From positions 31,612,586 through 31,676,585 of the forward strand of contig NC_053140.1 of the NCBI RefSeq assembly GCF_016808335.1: DNA of 64,000 nt, in the 5' to 3' direction. The stretch's first letter is position 1, and every line of letters begins with the position of its first letter. Made by a program: the position numbers and the translations under genes. This document shows, one piece after another, positions 10,954 to 22,864 of this stretch. This DNA is from Panicum virgatum. Taxonomy: Eukaryota; Streptophyta; Magnoliopsida; Poales; Poaceae. The notes beneath the pieces were generated by a model. That model did not search any database and had not been told where the DNA came from. It saw only the letters and a program-made list of their open reading frames with translations.

Positions 10954-11262
10954 TACTCACCCCCTTAAGAGACCGACGTCCTCGTCGGTCAATCCCAAGC
11001 CAGGAACGTCCTCTCTTGGCCACGTCCCGTACGTCCAGTGCCAGCAGCCCATGTGCCACGTCCGTGCGTCCAGTGCCAACGGTCCCTGTGCCACGTCCGT
11101 GCGTCCAGTGACAACGGCGCATCCCAGATGCCCGCGCACTGACCCGCCACGCACCCGTGCACATGCCGGTGGCATCTGCGCCCCCACGCGCCCGTGCTCA
11201 TGTCTCCGCACTTACGCCCGTACGTGCCCGTGAAACCGCGAGAGTCGGCTCTGATACCATTC

Positions 11263-11581
11263 TATAACGTCCCGCCTCCCCGAGGCCGGGCCCGCTTACA
11301 TCTGGCTGCTTTCTAGGACATAGACTGTCCTCACAGACCAACACCAGTCTTTCCTGCACACTTTGTCCTCACTCGTGCACACCCGGGAAGAACTTCCCGG
11401 TCGGTCACCCATCGTGCGCACCCGGGAAGAACTTCCCGGTCGGTCACCCATCCCCATATTTCTCTGGGCCAAGCACGCTTAACCTCGGAGTTCTTTGGAG
11501 ACCGGCTTCCGAAAAAGAAGTTGCAACTTGTTGGTATGAGTATCCTATTAATCCTATTAAGCCCTGGGCCGGGGTGTCACA
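11263..11581 (-). repeat. Cassandra 5' LTR with internal tandem duplication
   Basis: About 319 bp. The extra length against the other LTR comes from two successive copies of a 39-bp unit (11375-11413 and 11414-11452). The unit includes the C-box part of the 5S-like promoter and a GGGAAG/CTTCCC inverted repeat. Confidence 0.88.
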
Positions 11582-12527
11582 CAAAGCGTGCTTCCAAAGC
11601 AATTCGGATTAGCCCAACCTCTGCAACCATCCCTTGTTTTATGAAAGAAAATATCGTAGAAGCTCTTCATGACCCTGCTGCTGAGGTTTGCATCTTACCT
11701 GAGTGCCTTTTGGATACTCTTGTGGGTAACAATCTCTAACCCCGACCGACAAGTACTTTAAAAGTCCATCCGGACTGTTCTTTGAATGTCGAGGGATTGC
11801 AAGGGATGTGCCTATCACCATAGACAAAATTGAGGTGCATTTAGATTTTTACATCTACGATATCCTCGATTTTGATATTCTCCTAGGCTACCCGCTAGAA
11901 AAACTTTTAGCATCTCATGGGAGCCTGGATGAAATGCTAAGGGAAAATACTTCTGCCACTGCTGCCCCTTGTTTAGAAAATCCCATGACAAAGCATTTTC
12001 CTGAGCAGAACTTGCTCGAGGAGATGGTGCATACATCTCCATTCGTATCATCCGACCCCATCCTCTTGGAAGATGTAGAATCTTCTAAAGAGTACGACTC
12101 GAAAGATAGCCTTCACTTTTGTGAAGACGAACGTTCATCGTCCCCCTCGATCGAGTGTGAGCCTCTTCTCGCTGGCCCTGAATACGTTGTTCTCGATCTT
12201 TATCGAGTTACAACTATGAGCTTCCACGATAAATCTCTTGAGATGGAGAAATCATGGGCCAAGGAATTTTGTGAGGCGCCGACTCTGGAGTCCAATGAAA
12301 AGGATTCCTCACATGAGCATGGGAACTTCACTCTGGATATACCACATAAACCATGCTCATTCAATGCAACTCTAGAGTTAGGCATGCTTAGTGCACCGTG
12401 CACACACGAGGACAACAACCACCTTATGGTCCTCTTCTGCAAAATCTTCAGAAGGTTGGTTGTAGATGTATATGTTTATCGTAAACATTGTAGATTTCGT
12501 GGGTGCACCGTGGCACTAACCTTGTAG
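11582..12527 (+). pseudogene. Unit B protease-like/gag-like ORF, C-terminal part
   Basis: Continuation of 10185-10673 after Cassandra. A retropepsin-like stretch starts at 11641 (LPECLLDTLVGN). A base loss at about 11735 breaks the frame, which resumes at 11808 (ITIDKIEVHLDFYIYDILD, then FDILLGYPLEKLL). The rest to 12527 is an acidic serine-rich tail ending RFRGCTVALTL. Together with its neighbour it resembles small single-ORF proteins of non-autonomous gypsy elements. RT, RNase H and integrase are missing, so the unit must be mobilised in trans. It is very similar to unit A at 5471-6348. Confidence 0.6.
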
Positions 12528-14427
12528 CTAGCTTCAACAATTGGTGGTGAAATAATGACCCATCACTAATTATGGCTACAAGAGTTAGCATGGTCGAGCT
12601 TATGACTAGAAACAAAGCACTACCGGGAGATAGCCCGGACTATCATTTATTTATTTCCTTCTTTATTTCCCTTTCAATAAAAAGCAAGAGCATTTTCGAG
12701 GATATAGTTTCCCTTTGGGTATTGTTGGTCCTAACCTTTCTAGGTAAAGATCAAGAAGAATGACGGACAAACAACACCTACGAACATGAGAGCTACACCG
12801 ACTACAACACTTCGATATATCCTGATGAAGGAACAACTACAGAAGGAGATTTGAACTCCATACACTTGAAGTTTTGCAAACTCCAAGTGTGGGGGAGGTA
12901 TGTGAGTACCCCAAAGTAAGTTCTTTTCTCAATTCATATCTTGTCTTGGAATTGGTGCTTGTCCTCGCATCTTGCTCTACAAAAAAAAATGAGAGGAGTT
13001 GCCATGGTGACGAGTTTATTATTAACAAAACACCACGGTAAGTACTCTCAATGTCCTGCTTTTGACATTAAACAAAGCCCTGCCGGGAGGTCGACCAAGG
13101 ATCACCAGGTTCGTACTCATGCTTATCTCTGTTTGAATAAAGCTCAATCATGCTTCATGCTTTCTTTATCTGTTCTTGTATGCTCTAGTTTGGATGTGTG
13201 TTCGAAAACACATTCATAGGCCTTTTTAAATCAAGCATGGTGTTTGGGTTAAAATGTTCTCTTCAGTCAAACTAGACCTTGTGTCAAGTTTGATTGATGT
13301 TCTGAAGTTAATACTTTTATAGATATTGGTTGCATATATGGACTAACCCTTGCAAAAAAACTTCAAATCCAAAGTGGGCGAGTCATTGAGCCGAATTCAA
13401 GCAGAAAGGTAAGCCAAGGTTTTGGATCAATGTTGCACAATATATGCATGTTGATGCAATCTTCATTCAGCCTTGCCTGAGTAAGCATCGTGGTGAGATT
13501 AAATTTTAGTTCCAATAAATTTTAGGAGCTCCCTGGTTCTTAAAACCGGTAGAGCTATTAGTTTATTTCCATATTTTTGTTTTTGAATAAGCACCATTTA
13601 CAAGAACAAGTGTGGGGGAGATCTCTCGAAACTTTCATGCATATACACTCAAGATCTCCCACAACACGTGCACAACACCGAATGAACCAGATTGCAAAAA
13701 GCCAAGATGAATCAGAGCTCGTATTGGGCAGTGGAACCTCAGGTTTGGCTGACTAGTACTAGCTCCGATCATCTTCATCGCGATGGTTTGTGCACTCTAC
13801 CCCTCATACTCTCCCTAACCTATGAGTTTAAATGAAATCTTGATCAATCACAAAAATTAAACCCAAGGAATATCCTCTGGCTCTTGTGCTTCTCTATGAT
13901 TGGCTCGCATACCTTTTATTCTTTGCTAAGTCTGAGCTTGTGAATCATATCTTAGGGAACCCATAATTGTTAAGTTGTTGACCATTGAGATATGGTTTGA
14001 TAGAAGAATTATTGCTTTATCTGCTTATGTGTCTGTGAAATTCTTATCAAAAGAAAAACCTCCATAGCTTTACAACTCCACGCGCTTGTCCTACCAAAGC
14101 CATATGTTGATCTTCATGAGACAAATCTTCACAAATATGTGCCTTGTTGTTACATTGAGCTTCATCAAACTTTGTGATCCTAGTGAGATGCCTTTCATAC
14201 TTGTTTGATCAAGATCATGTGCACTCCACCAGCTGAACTTCTACACTGGAAGTCAGTTATGCCATTCCATCCATCCACAAAATAAAAGTCCAATGATCTC
14301 TCTCTCTCTAGTATCTTCCAAATGAGGCATGGGCTATCAAAAAAAAAAAGAGAGAAAAGATGGCATGCCCAAAAAGCATGACCTAAAAAAATGGACACAT
14401 CAAAGTCCATGAAAAAAAGAGAGAGTG

Positions 14428-14513
<86 letters not shown>

Positions 14514-15044
14514 CCATCTCTTCCTGTTATCCAAATAAAGGAAAGAGAGATTCATAGAAGGAGTATTTCATTCCATCATCCACCTTCAATATGTGCACAA
14601 TCTTGATCAATTTGTTTGATTTGTTATCTCCATGGATCTGTTGTTTGATTTTGCAATATATGTGACACAAGTGCATACTTCCATTTCCCTACCTTGAGCT
14701 CCACATAAGCCATCTTTAGAAGTAGGGTGAAAAGAGGCAATGCCTTGGTGAGGATATATACACAGTGAGCGACATGAGAGATCCTATGGAGAAGTAAAGC
14801 TATGGTTTGTCTTTGCAAAAATATTTCCAAAACCCCAGTCATATAGCAGGAAAGTGGAGGAGACTGAAGTCAGCACTGTTCCTCTCTTCAACTTCCCAAA
14901 CATTTATGGTAGACACATCAAAGTTCACAGGTAAGGGTGAATCTTAGAATAATTTGTATGCAGGTGTCATATCATGTGAAGTCGGGTCCGCCATAGTTCT
15001 TGGCTTTACTCGAAGACGAGCAAAGAACTAAGTGTGGGGGATCT
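12528..15044 (+). other. Unit B 3' non-coding region
   Basis: Collinear with 6349-8793 of unit A, including three AAGTGTGGGGGA motifs (12885-12896, 13608-13619, 15030-15041). The main difference is a long (TA)n tract at 14431-14512 that unit A lacks. Confidence 0.75.
14431..14512. repeat. (TA)n microsatellite, about 41 units
   Basis: Uninterrupted TA dinucleotides. The matching place in unit A (around 8248-8262) has only AAAAAAAATATATAG, so the tract expanded after the units separated. Confidence 0.97.
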
Positions 15045-15766
15045 TGTTGACGGTCACTAATGACCCATTTTGACCGTCAACTATCATGCAAAAGTCGAGC
15101 ATCAGAAGAAATAAATGTTAGCATAGGATGATTATTTGATGAATTCCACAGATGCTGGTCTGAGAATATGTGTAGGTGAATTTGAGCCAAAACTGCAGTT
15201 AACATGCATATTATCCAAGGCTTAAATCCCCAGGCCAAGCACAAAGGCCCACTTGGCAGCCACACAAGAGATGGAGAACCAGCCCATGCGCAATGCCACA
15301 TCAGCAATCCGAGGCAAAATCCTCTCGACCAATCAGACGCAAGCACGAGGATCAAAGGACCAACATGGCAGCCATGAATAAGGAGGAAACTTGGCATGCA
15401 CTCTTCCCTGGAATGACGGACCCACATGTCATCCACCCACCAAAGGAGAGGTCGGTTGGGGCCCACGTGGGCTTGGCCGACCAAGGAGGTTGGCCGATGG
15501 CCCATGGCCCCACCGCCTCTCAACCTCCACGTGGCATCTCCCCAATGGCTCCTTATGGCGGTTCCAGGAGGAAGAGGCCATGGCTCCCTCCTATAAATAC
15601 AAGGGGAGGGGGTGAGAATAGGAACACACACACACACACACACAACACGCCCTCTCAACTCACCTTTCTCCCTTGGTGCTTGAGGCCTTCATCCCAGATG
15701 CTTAGGTAGACTAGGAGGTGTAAAAGAAGAGGAGGAGAGTGAGGAGGAGTCGGGGGAAGTGCCGGG
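15045..15766 (+). repeat. LTR3 of the A/B array, 5' part
   Basis: Starts TGTTGACGGTCACTAATG, with TATA box TATAAATAC at 15592-15600 and a short (CA)n behind it. It is interrupted by element C and continues at 44141. Confidence 0.88.
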
Positions 15767-16021
15767 TGTTGACACTGTTTTTTGACACGTGTCAAGGAAG
15801 GTGATTCTTGTGAAGGGAAGACGGCCGATTTGGAAGAAACCAAAAGATACACAGAGTTGGAATCGGCCGATAGGAGTCCATCCGATGGGCTAGGAGAATA
15901 TTCTGCGAAGACGCTAATTTGTCTGCTCTGGTGCTCGGCCGATGGAGAGTTGCCAATGAAGTCAAGGAAGTAGAAGAGGATCCGGACTCTACGAGAATCT
16001 TGATGATTCGGTTGTAGTATT
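15767..16021 (+). repeat. Element C 5' LTR, first part
   Basis: Matches 43003-43257 of the 3' LTR almost base for base. It stops at GTATT, the target duplicated by element D. Confidence 0.9.
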
Positions 16022-17568
16022 TGTTGACACTCACTAACGATCATTTCCAGGCATCAACTTGATCAGAAAATCATGAGAGTTTGCATTTCTTACAGGCATC
16101 CTTATCCAATAAAGTCCCTAAACCACACTTTACCTTTTAGAATATGCAAGTTGTGTTTTCAAGTTAATATGCAGGTTACAAGCACACTTTGGTCCGACAT
16201 AAAATCACAGAAATTATCAGAGCACCGATTCAGGCTCAGATGGACCAAAAGTGATGCAAGAACCCAATTCAAACAAGTCAAGACAGGCCAACCCCAGTGT
16301 GGATCAGACAAAGAGGACCAAGACAGCCCACCAGAAGAAGTTGGGGGCGGTTGGTGGCCCAGGCAGGCCGACCGACCTACCTGGTCGGCCGACCTGGCCC
16401 ATGGGCCCCACCGCCTCAACCAGGGCACGTGGCGCTTCCCCATTGGTCCCCTACGTCGGTTGTGCTGGCTTCACCCCGTGTCTCCCTGCTATAAATACAA
16501 GGGGGGGGGTGGAGAATAGGACACACACACACACACCACACACCACTCACCTCTCCTCTCTTGTATTCCTTGCATAGTCTTTAGGCTTAGTAGAGTTTAG
16601 GAGAAGTTTAGGAGTCATCGAGTCGCCGGTGTTGCTCGAGAGTCTGGTATGGGTTCATCTCTAGCTCTCTCTAGTAATATTCGATTGTTTTTAATAGAAT
16701 TAGACTATAATTACCGATATCTGCTTGAAGTATATTCTGAGTTATCGAGTATATGCTTCTTGTCATGGTTGCATTATCATTCTATGCTTGCATTGTATGA
16801 TCGCCCTGTGCTGGAGATGGTTAGTCTTTTGTTCTTAGAACTCTATCAACTGCTCCAGTATTCGTATGATTGCTCTATTGTGATGTATGTCCATCCAGAG
16901 GGTGGGGGCTCCGCGCGGGACACTAGAGTATCCCTTACTAGTGTAGACATAGTGTCTAGATTAGCTAAGTGTTGCTAGATGTCAACTATACCCACGGTTT
17001 GTTGAGGTAGCCGACAGGTGGTGACAGCCCTGTCCGAGCCTTTTAGTAATCCTCCACGTTTGGTATGGGGGGTAGGAGGTACATAAAGTCGCCGGGGTGT
17101 ACGGGCTCCTCCCTCGCTTCGATAGCGATCTCCCTGTTGTGTAGTTTAATCTCTGACGAGCTAACCAATGAGAAAGTGTAGATATAGCTAACCTAGTGCA
17201 GCTGACTCGAGTTCTGACTTTTACCTTGCTCCCGGCCTAAAGCATCTTTTATCTTTCTTTTATCTTTCTTTTATTTATTCATCCGAGAGGGTAGTTTGTG
17301 TGTGTGTACTACCTCCTACCATGTTATTATCTTACCCCTGTTTATGCATGAGAATATCCAATCTAGATAGAGTTCTCCCACTAATCTATATATTCTCTCA
17401 CTCACCACCTTCCCTGCGGAAATATAAATGACACCCCGGTATACTCCCGGGTAAAATGCTACAGCGGTATTCTGTGCGCTTGCGGATTTATTCGTGGTTC
17501 ATGAAATATTGCCACCCCAAATTGGCGTCTGCAGGCGTCATCGCTGGTGACGTTGGTAGGCGCCAACA
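16022..17568 (+). repeat. Element D 5' LTR
   Basis: 1547 bp. Likely promoter TATAAATAC at 16490-16498, followed by a G-run and (CA)n, the same layout as in the A/B LTRs. Confidence 0.9.
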
Positions 17569-17576
17569 AGCATTTT

Positions 17577-17594
17577 TGGCGCCATTGCCGGGGA
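17577..17594 (+). other. Primer-binding site of element D
   Basis: TGGCGCCATTGCCGGGGA starts nine bases after the LTR; the type used by Tat/Athila-branch gypsy elements. Confidence 0.85.
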
Positions 17595-17955
17595 AGACAC
17601 AGAGTGAAATATATAGATAAAAGTTGTGAACAAAATCGAAATTGGTATTCACTTACTAAACAGGCTAACTTAGCTTTGTTTTCTTGTCTTTATTGATATG
17701 AAAATAGGGTAGTGTATGACCGGTTTCGATCTGCCGCAAAACTTTCATTCCGATCCAGAGTCACATTTAAGGAGGACGCGAGCTCGTCTCGTATAACCTC
17801 GGATTTTACTCTTGGCAGTCGATCCAGTCATTGCATCATCGTCATCTCCTAGAGCTATGGCCTAGAAGACACTCCATGATTACTATGCTCCGTCTGCTAA
17901 CCAGGTCCCTACTGGGCCTGAGGTTAACACTGGAGGAGAAAATTTCGAGATCAAG

Positions 17956-18747
17956 ATGGGTCTCATTACGATGGTGCAGGCCAGCCCATTCTGTGGCAAG
18001 GCCAATGAGGATGCCAATGCTCATCTCCAGCAGTTCCTGGAGCTCTGCAATACTTTTGTTATCAAGGGTGTATCGCAAGATGCTATCCGGCTCTGTCTGT
18101 TTCCATTCTCTCCCTTGGGGAGAGCGAAGCAATGGTTTTATGCTAACAAGGCTGTTGTGGATACTTGGGACAAATGTGCCAAGGCGTTCCTCTCGAAGTT
18201 CTTCCCGACGGGCAAAACCAATGCTCTTCGTGGTCGGATTTCGAACCTTCAGCAGGCGTCAAATGAGTCAATTCTGGAGGCTTGGGAGAGGCTTCAGGAG
18301 TACATTCTAGCATGTCCGCACCATGGAATGGTTAATTGGCTTATTCTACAGAACTTCTACAATGGGTTGACACAGTCATCCCGTGATCATGTGGATGCCG
18401 CTGCGGGTGGAGCTTTCTTCTTGCTAACCATTGAAAGAGCTACATCATTGATCGAGAAGATGGTTTCCAACCAAGGTTGGAGCGATGATCGCCTCCAACC
18501 GCGCCAGCGAGGTATGCACTGTATTAAGGAGGCCGACATGCTTGCTATGAAGATTGATCTCCTCCTCAAGGAATTTGAGGACTGTTCCCAAGATAAGGCT
18601 CAATTGCAAACACTTCAAGCCTTGGATACTCGCATGACGAGTGAGGTCTGCGGGAATGTTGGACATTTGGGCGATAATTGCCCAAAAACCCAAGAAGAAG
18701 CTCTATTCCTCAATGGCAGCAATGGGTTTCGTCCACAAAGAGGTTAG
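17956..18747 (+). pseudogene. Element D gag ORF
   Basis: 263 codons with a recognisable gypsy gag core: MVQASPFCGKANEDANAHLQ, then LCLFPFSPLGRAKQWFYA, FLSKFFPTGKTNALRGRIS and ESILEAWERLQEYILACPHHG. The zinc-knuckle region reads EVCGNVGHLGDNCP. The expected first Cys appears as Ser, so the CCHC knuckle is damaged. The frame starts late (upstream codons from about 17700 look gag-like but are broken) and stops at 18747. A separate segment at 18823-19071 carries on the gag C-terminus. The role would be capsid/nucleocapsid. Confidence 0.8.
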
Positions 18748-18822
18748 GGGTGGAATCAACCACGCCCATACTACCAAGGAGGTAATGGGAATTCAAATTC
18801 TTTCGGTCCTAACCACCCTACC

Positions 18823-19071
18823 TTGAGAGATCTTGTCTACGGCCAAACGAAGATCAATGAGTCCCTTCAGAAAAAGTTGGACACTACAGACAAATCTATG
18901 AAGACCATCCATGCCAAGATGGATGGATTCTCCACTGCTATGAAGAACCAGCTGAGTTTCAGTAAGGCGCTAGAAACTCAATTGGCTCAATTAGCTGCTG
19001 CTGAACTAGGGAAGATTCCAGGGCAACCCGAATCAACTCTAGAGAGCGTAAATGTCATCAATGCTATGTGA
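18823..19071 (+). pseudogene. Element D gag C-terminal segment
   Basis: 82 codons, probably a coiled coil (INESLQKKLDTTDKSMKTIH, FSKALETQLAQLAAA). This tail is usual between the zinc knuckle and protease in this gag type. It is separated from the upstream frame by stops, so the polyprotein is broken. Confidence 0.65.
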
Positions 19072-19182
19072 AAAGAGTCACTTAGCAAGACACCCCTCAG
19101 CTATGTAGAAAAGCTCACACGCCCAAGAAGAGGTGCGTGGGGCGAGTTAGCAGCCACAATAAGAGAAGATCCTGGAACCCCA

Positions 19183-19596
19183 GTGATCAGTTGCTCAATC
19201 TTTGACTATGAATTTGATCACGCCCTTTGTGACCTTGGAGCCAGCGTCAACATCATACCCAAGGTAACTTTCGAGAAGCTAGGCTATCCATCAATCTCCC
19301 CTACCACTATGTGTGTTCAGCTGGCGGATTCCACGATAAGATATCCAGAAGGAGTTGTGGAAAGGTTAATGGTAAAGATCAAGAATACCTACATATTAGT
19401 GGACTTTGTAGTCCTTGATATGGAAGGAGATCTTGGAATTCCACTCATACTTGGGCAACCATTCCTCAAGGATACAAACGCCAGAATTGATGTGGGGACA
19501 GGAAGAATCAGCCTCTATATCATGGGAAAGACCATGAAATTCAAGTTCCAGAACAAAAGGGAGGTATTCCTGATTCATGAGGATAGTGAGAAATAG
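19183..19596 (+). pseudogene. Element D retropepsin-like protease
   Basis: 137 codons with the aspartic protease signature ALCDLGASVNIIPKVTFEKLG (DLGAS in place of DTGAS) and a second conserved block, LGIPLILGQPFLKD. The family cleaves the gag(-pol) polyprotein. There is no RT after it: the next 1.7 kb to the LTR is non-coding. It is isolated from gag by stops (TGA after 19071). DLGAS is common in this branch, so the motif itself does not prove inactivity. Confidence 0.8.
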
Positions 19597-21332
19597 GGGC
19601 TATGGGCAGAGCCAGGTTGGGATGATTAAGATTATCATCCCCTTTCCAAGCCAGCTTGGGAGGATTGGGAAATTCATACTCCACCAACCGAGCCAATGGA
19701 AGACGACCAGAAGATCCCTGACTTCATCACCAACATAGTATGGGAAGATCTGGAAATTGTCTATCCTACATCCGAGGATCCTGTTCCTGCGCCACCAAAG
19801 AAAACCAAGAAGGTGTGGCGCAAGAAGAACAGGACGTCATCGACCGCTACTACTTCTCCAGGTACGGACGAAATGACCTCAACCTGATCAGGTATGTAGA
19901 AAGGTCCTGCTTTTTGGACCCTAAACCAAGAGCTAGCTTGGGGGAGGTTCCCTCCCCTAATTCAACTATATCCCTTTATTTGCTTTCAATAAAATTTGAT
20001 AAAAAACTTTCAAAAACAAAATAAAAATTTACTGCTTTATTTCCCTTTTTTCATGATGTGCGTGAAGAATGTTTTAACTCCTTTTGACAAGTTGAAAGGA
20101 TGAGTTTTGCTTTGCTCTATCATGTCTGTTGTGCCTAGTTTGAAAATAAGAGTTCTCTTGAGTTTAAATCTGCTAGTTATGCAAATATCCTGTCAATGAA
20201 CCTGAAGGTTCCATGGGTTGCATATGCTTGATTCAAGTCTAAGTTGTTGCGAGTTCAAATATGGTAAATAAGGTTGTGCAAGCTTGTTCTAGTGATGCTT
20301 GAAGTCTGGAGTTGTTTTCAAAAATTCTAAAAGAGGCAAGTTCCCCAGCGATATGCAAAGTCCTACCAGAGTCATATGTCATATTCCATGAAAAACCCTT
20401 TACACATATGCTGCTTGATATTCTGTTGAGTTTTGTCAAATTTTGTGACCCTAAAGAGATGCCTTTCATGCTTTCTCGATCATAAGCACGTACACGTCCC
20501 ATCCAATTGCTACATTCCTACACTGGGAATTGGCACCGCCACCCATTCATTCCACATAATAAGTGCTCCATGTCTTGGTAATCTCTCTCGTAGAACATTC
20601 CTGAAATAAAATAAAGTCAGATTATGGTTGCCCCAAAAAGAGAAAAGATGGCATGCCAAATAAACATGACCCAAAAAAAAGAGAAAAAAAGGGGGTAGCC
20701 ATGTCTCAAAAAAGAAGAAGAAAGAGACATAGGGATGATTCGAGAGAGAAAAGCCATTACCTCAAGGAGTAAGTCATATCCATCCATCCATCCATCCATC
20801 CATCCATCCACTCATACACTTGCATCTTTTGATCGAGATTGCATGACTTGTTTCTCCATGGATCCTCTCTTTGACTTTACAATAAATAGAATACAAGTGT
20901 GCCCTGTTCTTATCCTACCTTGAGCTCCTTAAAGGCTTGTAGTAGTAGGGAAGATCAAAGGCAGATACTGCCCTGGTAAGGAAATACAAGATGAGTGCCT
21001 CGAGAGAGTTATCCTGGGAGCTTTGCCATGTTTTCAAAAATCTTTCAAAAAAGTATCTCTAGATGGATTGCGGATCTATGAACAAGTAAGTATCACTCTA
21101 TGCACCGTTCTGACTTTCAACAGCCCAAGACAAGGAGATAGCTAAAAAGCCCCATGAAGGAGTAAGGTAATTGAGCAAAGGTATGCTAACCGACTTATTT
21201 AAGCTTATATATGAATCCCTTTGCTTCAGACTATGACATGACAGGTAAGGTACGAGTCAAAATGATTTTCTGATCAACAACCTGATTTGTCCTATTTTGC
21301 TTGGGACGAGCAAAGGACAGCTTGGGGGATCT
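19597..21332 (+). other. Element D 3' non-coding region
   Basis: Starts with a short degraded acidic coding tail (19696-19887). Polypurine-like AGCTTGGGGGAG lies at 19935-19946 and again just before the LTR (AGCTTGGGGGAT, 21319-21330). Short stretches around 20440-20720 resemble 7990-8240 of unit A, for example GATGGCATGCC. Confidence 0.65.
20780..20811. repeat. (CATC)n tetranucleotide tract
   Basis: About eight CATC units in the 3' non-coding region of element D. Confidence 0.95.
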
Positions 21333-22859
21333 TGTTGACGCTCACTAACGAACATTTCCAGGCGTCAACTTGATCAGAAAATCATGAGAGTTTGCATTTC
21401 TTACACGCATCCTTATCCAATAAAGTCCCAAAACCACACTTTACCTTTTAGAATATGTAAGTTGTGTTTTCAAGCTAATATGCATGTTACAAGCACACTT
21501 TGTCCAAACATAAAATCACAGAAATTATGAGAGCACCGATTCAGGCTCAGATGGACCAAAAGTGATGCAAGAACCCAATTCAAACAAGTCAAGACATGCC
21601 AACCCCAGCGTGGATTAGACAAAGAGGCCCAAGACAGCCCACCAGAAGAAGTTGGGGGCGGTTAGTGGCCCGGGCTGGCCGACCGACCTACCTGGTCGGC
21701 CGACCAAGCCCGTGGGCCCCACCGCCTCAACCAGGGCACGTGGCGCTTCCCCATTGGTCCCCTACGTCGGTTGTGCTGGCTTCATCCCGTGGCTCCCTGT
21801 TATAAATACAGGGGGGTGGAGAATAGGACACACACACACACCACTCACCTCTCCTCTCTTGCATTCCTTGCATAGTCTTTAGGCTTAGTGGAGTTTAGGA
21901 GAAGTCTAGGAGTCATCGAGTCACCGGTGTTGCTCGAGAGTCTGGTATGAGTTCATCTCTAGCTCTCTCTTGTAATATTCGGTTGTTTGTAATAGAATTA
22001 GACTATGGTTACCGATATCTGCTTGAAGTATATTCTGAGATATCGAGTATATGCTTCTTGTCATGGTTGCGTTATCATTATATGCTTGCATTGTATGATC
22101 GCCCTGTGCTGGAAATGGTTAGTCTTTTGTTCTTAGAACTCTATCAACTGCTCCAGTATTTGTATGATTGCTCTAGTGTGATGTCTGTCCATCCGGATGG
22201 TGGGGGCTCCGCGCGGGACACTAGAGTATCCCTTACTAGTGTAGACATGGTGTCTAGATTAGCTAAGTGTTGCTGGATGTCAACTATACCCACGGTTTGT
22301 AGAGGTAGCCGGCAGGTGGTGACAGCCCTGTCCGAGCCTTTTAGTAATCCTCCACGTTCGGTATGGGGGGTAGGAGGTACATAAAGTCGCCGAGGTGTAC
22401 GGGCTCCTCCCGTCGCTTCGATAGCGATCTCCCTGTTGTGTAGTTTAATCTCTGACGAGCTAACCAATGAGAAAGTGTAGATATAGTTAGCCTAGTACAG
22501 CTGACTCAAGCTCTGACTTTTACCTTGCTCCCGGCCTAAGGCATCTTTTATCTTTCTTTTATTTATTTATCCGAGAGGGTAGTTTGTGTGTGTGTCACAC
22601 TACCTCCTACCATATTATTATCTTACCCCTATTTATGCATGAGAATATCCAATCTAGATAGAGTTCACCCACTAATCTATATATTCTCTCACTCACCGCC
22701 TTCGCTGCGGAAATATAAATGACACCCCGGTATACTCCCAGGTAAAATGCTACAGCGGTATTCCGTGCGCTTGCGGATTTATTCGTGGTTCATGAAATAC
22801 TGCCACCCCAAATTGGCGTCTGCGGGCGTCATCGCTGGTGACGTTGGTAGGTGCCAACA
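21333..22859 (+). repeat. Element D 3' LTR
   Basis: 1527 bp, with TATA box TATAAATAC at 21801-21809; ends GTGCCAACA before the TSD GTATT. Confidence 0.9.
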
Positions 22860-22864
22860 GTATT

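Larger units (their letters stand above)
10674..11581 (-). mobile_element. Cassandra: Cassandra TRIM retrotransposon (5S-rRNA-like LTRs)
   Basis: The LTRs are 10674-10953 and 11263-11581, beginning TGTAACGTCCC (TATAACGTCCC in the right copy) and ending TGTCACA. A perfect TSD, CAAAG, lies at 10669-10673 and 11582-11586. On the minus strand each LTR contains a 5S-rRNA-like Pol III internal promoter: TTAAGCGTGCTTGG (A-box) and GGATGGGTGACC (IE/C-box). This is the hallmark of Cassandra elements. The primer site at about 11246-11260 (GGCTCTGATACCA in the plus strand) is the Met-tRNA type. A polypurine tract (plus-strand CCCCCTTA, 10960-10967) abuts the left LTR. There is no coding sequence, as normal for the family. 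The right LTR carries a 39-bp tandem duplication. Confidence 0.93.
16022..22859 (+). mobile_element. Element D: non-autonomous gypsy-like element with gag and protease only
   Basis: LTRs 16022-17568 and 21333-22859 (TGTTGACRCTCACTAACGA to GCCAACA) with a perfect TSD, GTATT (16017-16021 and 22860-22864). Primer site TGGCGCCATTGCCGGGGA at 17577-17594; polypurine tract AGCTTGGGGGAT at 21319-21330. Gag and retropepsin ORFs are present; RT, RNase H and integrase are absent. By eye the LTRs differ by a few percent. LTR start, primer site and parts of the 3' non-coding region resemble the A/B family, so the two are related lineages. Confidence 0.9.

Noticed and set aside
10814..11480. 5S rRNA genes
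   Set aside because: The 5S similarity is limited to the promoter boxes inside Cassandra LTRs with TSD, primer site and polypurine tract; these are not host 5S genes.
15077..15658. 193-codon minus-strand frame in LTR3
   Set aside because: Antisense to the LTR, with the (CA)n tract translated as Val/Cys. The same frame is broken in LTR1 and LTR2.
16649..16978. 109-codon frame in the LTR of element D
   Set aside because: A related frame in the other LTR (21947-22384) has different ends and no recognisable domain. More likely chance frames in U5.
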